A stretch of 64,000 nt of DNA from Ophiobolus disseminans (lineage: Eukaryota; Ascomycota; Dothideomycetes; Pleosporales; Phaeosphaeriaceae), in contig MU006221.1 of NCBI GenBank assembly GCA_010093685.1, positions 389,631 through 453,630 on the forward strand. Reading direction: 5' to 3'. A model generated the notes under the pieces. That model saw only the letters and a program-made list of their open reading frames with translations. It had not been told where the DNA came from and searched no databases. The translations under genes were made by a program, and so were the position numbers. Below are positions 57,148 through 64,000 of this stretch, piece after piece (the first letter of the stretch is position 1; every line of letters starts with the position of its first letter).

Positions 57148-58098
57148 CTATCCTGTCCATTTGACAAGGTACTTCCACTGACCCTTAAACTTCTGTAGTC
57201 CTTGGATGCTTTCAACGTGGAATTCTTCTTCTGGTTCCAACTCAACGTCTTGGAGGAGAGGTGCTTCCTCTGGTGCGGGCTCTAAGAGTGAGACATAGAA
57301 AACTAGGTGTATCCGCATTGATTTGGGTAGCTGTAACTTATAGTTGACGGGTCCTTTTTGTTTGATGACTTTGAATGGTCCAAGTCTTAGGTTGTTAAGT
57401 TTGCTGCTAGGTTTTTTTGTGCGGATGTTTTTTCGGGAGAGTAAAACTTTATCCCCCTCTTTAAAGGTCGGTCCCTCGATCCTTTTCCTGTTGGTATACT
57501 CCGTTGTTTTGGTGTTTCTTCTTGCGATATTTTCGCTCAGAATCCTGTAGAGTTCCTTAAGCTGTTCTGTTTTAAGCCTAGCTTCTTCAGATATGCTTTC
57601 TGGGTCCTTAGTGGAGCCGTATGCCTTAGGCTCGTACCTATAATTGGCGTAGAATGGCGAGTATCCCGTAGTTGCTGACTTAGCGCTATTAAAGGCGAAC
57701 TGCGCCGTTGGAAGGTATTCTACCCAATTGTCCTGTGCTTTGTTGACGTACATGCGGAGGTATTGCTCTAGTGTTTGATTCGTACGTTCGGTTTGTCTGT
57801 CTGTCTGCGGATGGAAGCTGGTTGACAGCTTGTTGGCGGCTCCTAGCCGTGCCCAAAGCGTTTTCCAAAATGCTGACGTAAACAGCTTATCGCGGTCCGT
57901 GATGAATTTGTCCGGAATCCCGTGATTTGCTGTAAGCGTCCTAATTACTTCGTAAGAGAGGTCAGCCGCTGTGATTGCTTTATTTGTTGGGATAAAGTAG
58001 GCGTATTTGCTAGTTTTGCACACGATCACTAGGATTGTGTCGCAAACTCTCTCTAATCCTAGCTCGACTAAGGGTGGTAACTTGACGATAAAGTCCAT
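57148..58098 (-). pseudogene. Chromovirus integrase core and chromodomain
   Basis: An undamaged stretch of 316 residues: catalytic core with Asp in 'MDFIVKLPP', Asp in 'FITDRDKLF' and Glu in 'QTERTNQTLEQYLRMY', then the GPY/F-like 'LRLGPFKVIKQKGPVNYKL' and the start of a chromodomain ('VESIQGLQKFKGQWKYLVKWTG'). A TAG follows where chromodomains have Trp, and the frame continues 'PTEQNTWEPP', so the domain is cut by one TGG-to-TAG change. Upstream, the integrase zinc finger ends 'CLKCQQNKPKRHKPYG' (about 58150-58200). It cannot act alone. Confidence 0.9.
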
Positions 58099-61000
58099 TG
58101 TGACTACGCTCTAGGGTCGTTCTAGTGCTGAGATTGCCTGTAGTAAGCCATAAGGCTTATGTCGCTTAGGCTTGTTCTGCTGGCATTTAAGGCAGTTGTC
58201 TGTTACTTCCTTAACTGTAGCGCGGAGGTTAGTCATTGCGTAGTCTCTAGAGATTTTATCGCACATAACTTCCGTGCCTAGGTGACTATACTAGAGAGAG
58301 TTGTGTAGGTCCTGGATTAACTCTGTCTTGAGTTCGTCTAGCACAAACTTCCTTTTCGTGTTATAGACTTCGTCGTGTATTTCTCTTTCGTTAGCTGACA
58401 GCTCGCTGTAGTCTCTGAAGTCTACTAGTGTTTCTTCTAGGCGTTCTGCCTATTCGTTCTGAACGGCCGTTGTTCGTGCGGCTGCTACTTGAATTTTCTT
58501 TAGCTAGTTGTAAACTAGTCCTCTATCTTGATCCATTCGTAGGATTGCGTTGCTAGCTGGTTTTTTGTTAATGACATAGTCGGGTCTCCGGCTAATAGCG
58601 TCTGCAGCGGCGTTGTCTTTTCCTTTGCGGTGATAGATCTTGAAGTTATACTAGGCGAGAGTTTCAGCCTACCTTGTCTGCCTACGGCCTAGGTCTTTGG
58701 TCGTAGTGAAACTTGTAAGGTTCTAGTGATCTGAAAAGATTTGGACCTAGTACTTAGGTCCGAGAAGTTGGGGTTTCTATCCTTTCAGGGCTTCTACAAT
58801 TGCAAGAAGTTCCTTTTTATACACATCGTAGTTGAGTTCCGGTGCGGAGAATTTCCTAGAGTGGTAAAACACTAGTCTGGTTTTACTATCTTCTCCTTTC
58901 TGGTGTAGGATTGCTCCTAATGCGAAATCGGACGCGTTAGTGTCTACTAACAGTTATAGTTCGGGGTTAAACATTGCAAGGAAGGGTGCCGTTGTGAATC
59001 TTTCTTTAAGCAGCTCGAAAGCCTTCTCTTGTTCTAGGCCCTAGGAGAATCCTTTCTCCTTCTTTGTAACCTCCGTGAGTGGAGCGGTTACTTAGGAATA
59101 TCCTTAGATAAATTTCCGATAGAAGTTGGCAAAACCAAGGAAGGACTGAACTTGCTTGACAGTCTTTGGTGTTTCCCAGTTCTTGATAGTATCTAGCTTA
59201 GATAGATCCATCTCAATTTGATCCCTAGAGATCACAAATCTGAGGAATTTTGTTCTTGTAACATGGAATTCGCATTTTGATCTCTAGACCCAAAGGTTGT
59301 ATTCTCTTAGTTTAAGGAGTACCTTCTTAACGTGTTTGACGTGTTCTTCTAGTGTACCGCTTGAGTAGACTAGCACGTCGTCAAGGTATGCTGTTACAAA
59401 GACGTCTAAGTATTCATGTAACGCAGCGTTAATCACTGCTTAAAAGGTTGCCGGTGCATTAGTGAGTCCGAAGGGCATAACCATGAAATCAAATAATCTA
59501 TATCTAGTTCGGAAAGCGGTTTTCTATTCGTGACCTTCTGCGATCCTAATTCGGTAAAATCCTTCTTAGATGTCGAATTTTGTAAACTACTTAGCCCCTC
59601 GGAGTCGGTCCATAAGCTCCTAGATAAGTAGTAACGGGTAGCGGTCCTTTCTTATAGCATCGTTGATCCTTCTGAAGTCTACGCACATGCGTAGTTCCCT
59701 ATTAGGTTTTAGGACATACAGAATTGGCGAGCCCACTAGGCTTTTACTAGGGCGGATGAAACCTCTTTCGATGTTGAGCTTAATAAACTTCCTTAGTTTA
59801 GTTTCCTGCTCTTAGGACATCAGCCGTAGTCCTTTAGTTTTCGGGAGTAGTCCTTTAAGGTAGATCTTGTGATCCTATTCCTTGTGCTCCGGAAGAGTCT
59901 TAAGTTCCTTCTGATCCTCGAACAGGTCCTAGAATTCCTTATACTCGTTTGGGATAATAACTTGCGGCTTCTCCGCACTAGAGCCCGCTTGTCTAACCTA
60001 TAGAACCTACACTGCCGCTAGGTTCTTCTTGTAGATCCTTGCTATTTTACAAGGGGATATTGTTCTAACCCGCCCTGCCTTAGGTGTCGTGGGTTTAGAA
60101 GATAGGTGTCTTACGCTAGCTATCTTAGTCGCTTGACCTTTGCCGCGTATTGTTCGGTTACGCTAGTCAATAGCAGGATTGTGCTTCCTAAGCCAATCGA
60201 AACCGATTACTATGTCTAGGTCTTCTAGTCTCATGATGTCGATGTGCAACGCATTAGTAATGCTGTTGACGTTTAGTGTGACCTTCTCTGTCTTAAGATT
60301 AATTATTCCTCCGCTATACTAGATTAGGGAGTCGTCGATTATAACCATAGGGTATAGTTGGTCTTTAGTTCGGAACCCTGTTCCGCTTTTCATCATCTAA
60401 TACGAGAAGATAACTGTTTTCTTAGCTCCGCTGTCAATAAGCGCTGTAAGAGTTTTGCCGTTGATTGTTACGTCTGCGTGTAATCTCGGGGAGTAGCCGC
60501 TTGCCGCCGCTACTTTCTAGGTTCGCATGGAGGCCATTTGCCCAGGGGAACCCTGTTCCTAGTGGCGTCCTAGTTTTTTGTCTATTCAGACACTCCTGCT
60601 ACTTCTATGTCGTGGATCCTGTAGGGGGGGTCGTTGCACTCGTCCTTGTTAAGGTATTTGTGCGTAAACGCTTTTTGGTCTATAGTCGCAGCGTGTTTCT
60701 GGAAGTAATGAAAGCTGCATTCTATCCTAACATCATTCTGATCGCAGCTTATCTATTCTAATAGTTCGTGTTTTACGAGGGATGTGTGCCGTTCGCAGGT
60801 TAGGTCTAAGCATACTTCTGAGTAGCCTATGTAGCTAGTCTTTCTGTCGGCTATTTCTTCCATTTTTAATAGGTACTATCCCGTCTAATGCTTAGTAACT
60901 GTATAGTAGCCGCAATCGTCTTGCGTGCATTCGTACCACAAGTTTCTTTGCTTTTCGGTACATCTTGTCCTTAGTTGTAGTGTTATTCCTAGGGCGTTAA

Positions 61001-62510
61001 TCTTAATAGGGTGTTCCCTAAGCATGCAGGTCGCTTCTTGGTGAACCTCCGATCCGCAGTAGCCGCAGAGGCCTGCTTAGTGTCGGCCGAGGTATACCCT
61101 AGCGTCAATAGATACTAGGGGGTTTTCTTCCTAGTTAGCGATCTTAAGCTCCGTTAGGTCGAGGGTAGAGACCTCCTCGTCCGTCTGGCTACCTTCTGAT
61201 TCTTCAAGGTTAGCTAGGAACTTAGGGTCGGCCTAACGTTCTTGATGTATCAGGAGTCTCTCTATCCCGTCTCGCTAATTCGAGAGGAAGTTGTGTTGTA
61301 GGGCCTCGTCCTAGATGCCGTGCTGTATTTCAGCTGCCTTTATAAGAGCTAGCCTAGTCTTATAAGTCGTTCGGGTATCCGTGAGGTAATAGGGTTGTTC
61401 GCAGTCTAGTCCTAGGTAGCTATAATTATTGCAGATCTAGCAGGATCCTCTCATGATTCTGAGGAGGATTTCTTCCGCTAAAAGGCGTTTCTTAGCTGCG
61501 GTTCTCATCATAGCGGTGTGTACAGCGGTACCTGTGCTGTTGGTTTTTCCTTCTTCGCATTCTTTGGCAAAGTGGCCTTGTTTTCCACACCTTAGGCAAG
61601 CGCCTGTGTTATAGCGCTGCTTCTTTTCTTCTAGTGAAAGCTTATCCCTGCCTTAGGATTTCTTGTTCTATAACTTCTTGCCTTAGTTCTTTCCTCTAGA
61701 TGCTCTAGCCTTTATAATAACGTCTCCGTTCTTGTTGTAGCTTAGCTGTAAGCGGTTTTTGTTTGCTAGGGGGACTTGCCGTCCTCTAAGCTTCTTTTCT
61801 AAGAATCTTTCTTAGAAACGTTCGTTAATGCGTGTAGCGGCCTCGATTAGCTCTCTGAGCTTAGTGATACGTTCTTGCCTTACTAGCTTATCCTTGACGA
61901 ATTCTTTTAACCCGTTGTAGTAGGCATTAACGAGTGGGGCTTCGTCCCTCTATCCTACTAAGGCCTAGAGTTGTTTGAACTCCGTTGTGTACTTCTTGAC
62001 TAATCCTTCTTGCTTAATCTAGTTTATCTTGTAGGTGGCTGCGGCGGCCTCGTCTACTGCTCCGAACATCCTGTTTATCTGTTTCTCGAAGAAGCTCTAA
62101 CTTTTAAACAGTTTGTATGTGTCCTTGTCGGTTTCCTTAGTGTATCCTCCTACTAGATGTTTTTTAATGTATAGTTAGAACTATCGAGCGGCTTTGCCTT
62201 TCATGTGCATGCCTGCTGAGATTATTTTGTCTTGTTCGTTGGGGATAGCTGCATAATTGAATTTGCAGAAGAGTTTCATGCCCGTAAGAAACGTTTTGAG
62301 GTTTTCTAGTTCGCCGTCAAACTTCTCTAGGGGTGCTATCTTAAGGCGGGGCTTAGCCTAGCTAGCCTCTATATGAGCCTTCATAGCTAGGATAGCTTCC
62401 TAGAGTTCTTTAATCTGTGCCTGTTGTTAAGTAATTAATGAGGCGGGGTTAGTCGTTGGCCCTGCCGCGGCACTGCCGGCCGTAGCCCTTAGGGTTGCTA
62501 GTGTTGTCAT
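58099..62510 (-). pseudogene. Chromovirus gag, protease, reverse transcriptase and RNase H, riddled with stops
   Basis: Begins at ATG 62510, 24 bp inside the 5' LTR. Gag includes a CCHC zinc knuckle ('CLRCGKQGHFAKEC', about 61558-61601). About 1.1 kb on, and one base back in frame, are the protease active site 'ALIDSGAKKTVI' (about 60430), reverse transcriptase with 'FRRINDAIRKDRYPLPL' and catalytic 'YLDDVLVYS' (about 59388-59362), RNase H ('LLVDTNASDFALGAIL'), and the start of integrase. Several dozen TAG/TAA codons occur, usually at Trp or Gln positions. Non-functional. Confidence 0.9.
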
Positions 62511-62534
62511 TTTCGAACTTGAGGGTAGTCAATG

Positions 62535-63137
62535 TGTTATCAACGGTGTTCTCCTATACTTCTCTTAGGTCCTAGCTTGTCCGGTCTTACACGAGTTCGG
62601 GTGTTCTAGGCTCTTAACCTTAGGTAGGCGGGAGGATAACAAGAAGGTGTAGCGCTAATAGTAGGGCTTCTGTGAGTTTAGGACAGACAACGAGGGGTCG
62701 TTCTTGCGAAGCTTCAACTAACACTGCGAGAGTGTAACAGATATTCAATTTAGGTAAAGAGACCTTGCACTAACTATCTATGGAAGATTGACTACGAAGA
62801 GAAACTATAACCTAAGAGATCCTCCTCTGCTATATAGTCCTATTCTTCGTCTTGTCCTGTATTCCGTTCTGCCGCAATTCGTGCTGTTCTGCTATTCTTC
62901 TAGCGTTCTGCTAGCAGAACGTTCGTTCTGCTGCAGAACGGCCGTTCTGCGTGCAGAACGCTGCTAAGGCTGCAGAACGCGCTACTGCAGGCAGTACGCG
63001 CTAGCGGGTCACGTGACCCGCTAAGCGCGGGGCATCCTGTGTTATTCTTTCCCGGGCCCTGTAGCTTACCTGCGGCTAATTCCTTATTACTGTTATTGCC
63101 TGGACGCGAGTACATCTGCTGTGAGGTGTCCGTAACA
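62535..63137 (-). repeat. 5' LTR of the chromovirus
   Basis: 603 bp, same length as its partner, with about 23 differences, all transitions. Most are YCA-to-YTA or TGR-to-TAR changes in this copy. Confidence 0.95.
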
Positions 63138-63142
63138 AGCGA

Positions 63143-64000
63143 GTAGGACCTTAAGAGTAGTAGAGCGGGCAACGGCAGCATAAGTCTTACGCTAGAAGTT
63201 ACTATTCTAGCGGTTACTACAAATAACAAGCCGCGACTTAAAGCGTACAAGTTTGCTAGCGTTGTTAAGTTTGTATTTGTACACCTATTTAGTAGGAAGA
63301 GCGAAGACGCCCTAAGAGAGAAAAAGAATAATTTTCTATATACTGTTCTTATTATAAGAGAGATACTCCTAGCCTTTAGCCTTAAGCTACTCCTTTATAA
63401 ACTTGTAGTAGCAAGCTTATTTACTATTAGCTAGCTTAGGTAGTAGCGTATTACTATTGTACGTAGTTAGTAGAGTGTAAGGGGCTAGGCTGAAGACAGC
63501 AGGAAGGCTAGGTTGAACAGAGATGAATTCGATAGAGTCTATCTAGAGCTAGAGAGCAGGCTGACTTTATAGCAGACTGCTAGCTTCTAGAAGTTTCTAC
63601 ATACATTAGCATTTGTCAGCTGTTAGAAGAACATATCTTGTTCTAGCTAGTTCCAGGACATTCTAGGACATTCTATAACGTTCTAGGACATTCTATAACG
63701 TTCTATAATGTTCTAATAAACCGAAGTGTATCTACTAAGGACAGTAGAGGTCTAACCTCTTACATAGAGAGAGTATAGCTGCTGCGAAGGCCCGCGCGAC
63801 TCTAACAGGTAGCGCATAGTTATAGAGCGCAATTGCAGTAGCAAGCGTAGTTTTGCGGGCGGCCTATTAGTCGCTATAAGTGTAAGGGGTTAAACCTTAA
63901 AAAGGAAATAGGCACGACTACATGCACTAGCCCCGGCTAAAAGGCAGGCACAAGTTGAATCAACGGTGTTTAACTTGCGTAGTCGATATTTATACAGCAT
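63143..64000 (-). pseudogene. Ty1/copia pol relic (upstream part), running off the window
   Basis: Read on the minus strand through stops, 63143-63345 gives the start of copia reverse transcriptase ('GVFALPTK*VYKYKLNNASKL' and 'RKTYAAVARSTTLKVLLA'). Joining this across the gypsy element, minus one target copy, continues in frame into 'LVTALDLKCN' at 55756. Further up (to about 63560) a Ser/Pro-rich stretch resembles the linker between integrase and reverse transcriptase. The last 300 bp have no recognisable coding signal. Confidence 0.75.
63651..63720. repeat. 10-bp tandem array
   Basis: Seven successive decamers of the type TTCTAGGACA / TTCTATAACG, each starting TTC(C/T)A. It lies in the copia flank near the window end. 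Confidence 0.75.

Larger units (their letters stand above)
55757..63137 (-). mobile_element. Complete Ty3/gypsy chromovirus retrotransposon, RIP-damaged
   Basis: 7,381 bp bounded by 603-bp LTRs (55757-56359 and 62535-63137, each TGTTA...TAACA) and by a perfect AGCGA duplication (55752-55756 and 63138-63142). On the minus strand the order is 5' LTR, gag with a zinc knuckle, protease, reverse transcriptase, RNase H, integrase, chromodomain, an antisense ORF, 3' LTR. Integrase before the LTR and a C-terminal chromodomain place it among chromoviruses. Gag and pol lie in different frames, one base back. The coding region is full of TAG/TAA from C-to-T changes. It is inserted in the reverse transcriptase gene of a copia element. 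Confidence 0.95.

Noticed and set aside
1..64000. tRNA, rRNA genes and CRISPR arrays
   Set aside because: I looked for tRNA B-box-like words and for spaced direct repeats and found none outside coding sequence; CRISPR is not expected in a eukaryotic nuclear genome.

Overview
The window is nuclear DNA of a filamentous ascomycete (Pezizomycotina; a Dothideomycete is my best guess, an inference from gene style only). Signs are short 45-77 nt introns with GTAAGT-like donors and CTAAC-type branch points, a full-length cytoplasmic dynein heavy chain, GMP synthetase, a mitochondrial Rieske protein and a fungal CLC channel, together with fungal transposons carrying RIP-like mutations.

Left part (1-19,000) is an accessory, gene-decay region. 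It holds at least five copies, intact or broken, of one unrecognised protein family: a roughly 130-residue module with a conserved 'x-P-F/Y' step followed 20-35 residues later by an aromatic 'W/C-Y/F-F/V' step, usually followed by a charged coiled coil. Copies lie at 648-1718 (broken), 7247-8676 plus 11417-11469 (broken), 11653-13260 (intact, two modules), 15152-16594 (broken, two modules) and 17375-18952 (intact). Two small coiled-coil-only genes (6060-6450, 14000-14416) sit among them. Two DNA transposons with exact target duplications are inserted here: a pogo/Fot1-like element (2310-4108, TA) and a hAT element (8677-11408, 8-bp GGGGCTGG) that interrupts the 3' end of one family copy. Nearly all premature stops I checked in these elements and gene copies are TGG-to-TAG or CAG/CAA-to-TAG/TAA changes explained by C-to-T in a YCA context.

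Middle (19,500-51,600) is a dense, conserved core block: dynein heavy chain (-), CLC channel (-), GMP synthase (-), BCP1 (+), Rieske Fe-S protein (-), macro-domain phosphatase POA1 (+), a Dpb3/POLE4-like histone-fold protein (-), a secreted serine carboxypeptidase (+), a small charged protein behind paired CRE sites (+), a YMR226C-type short-chain dehydrogenase (+) and two unrecognised proteins (+). These are unrelated housekeeping genes; apart from shared divergent promoters I see no pathway grouping.

Right part: three small minus-strand genes for single-pass membrane proteins, two of them cysteine-rich (51,940-53,957), border a nested retrotransposon block (54,068-64,000). A decayed Ty1/copia element is split in its reverse transcriptase by a complete 7,381-bp Ty3/gypsy chromovirus (55,757-63,137; 603-bp LTRs; target duplication AGCGA) that also carries an antisense Cys-cluster ORF between pol and the 3' LTR.
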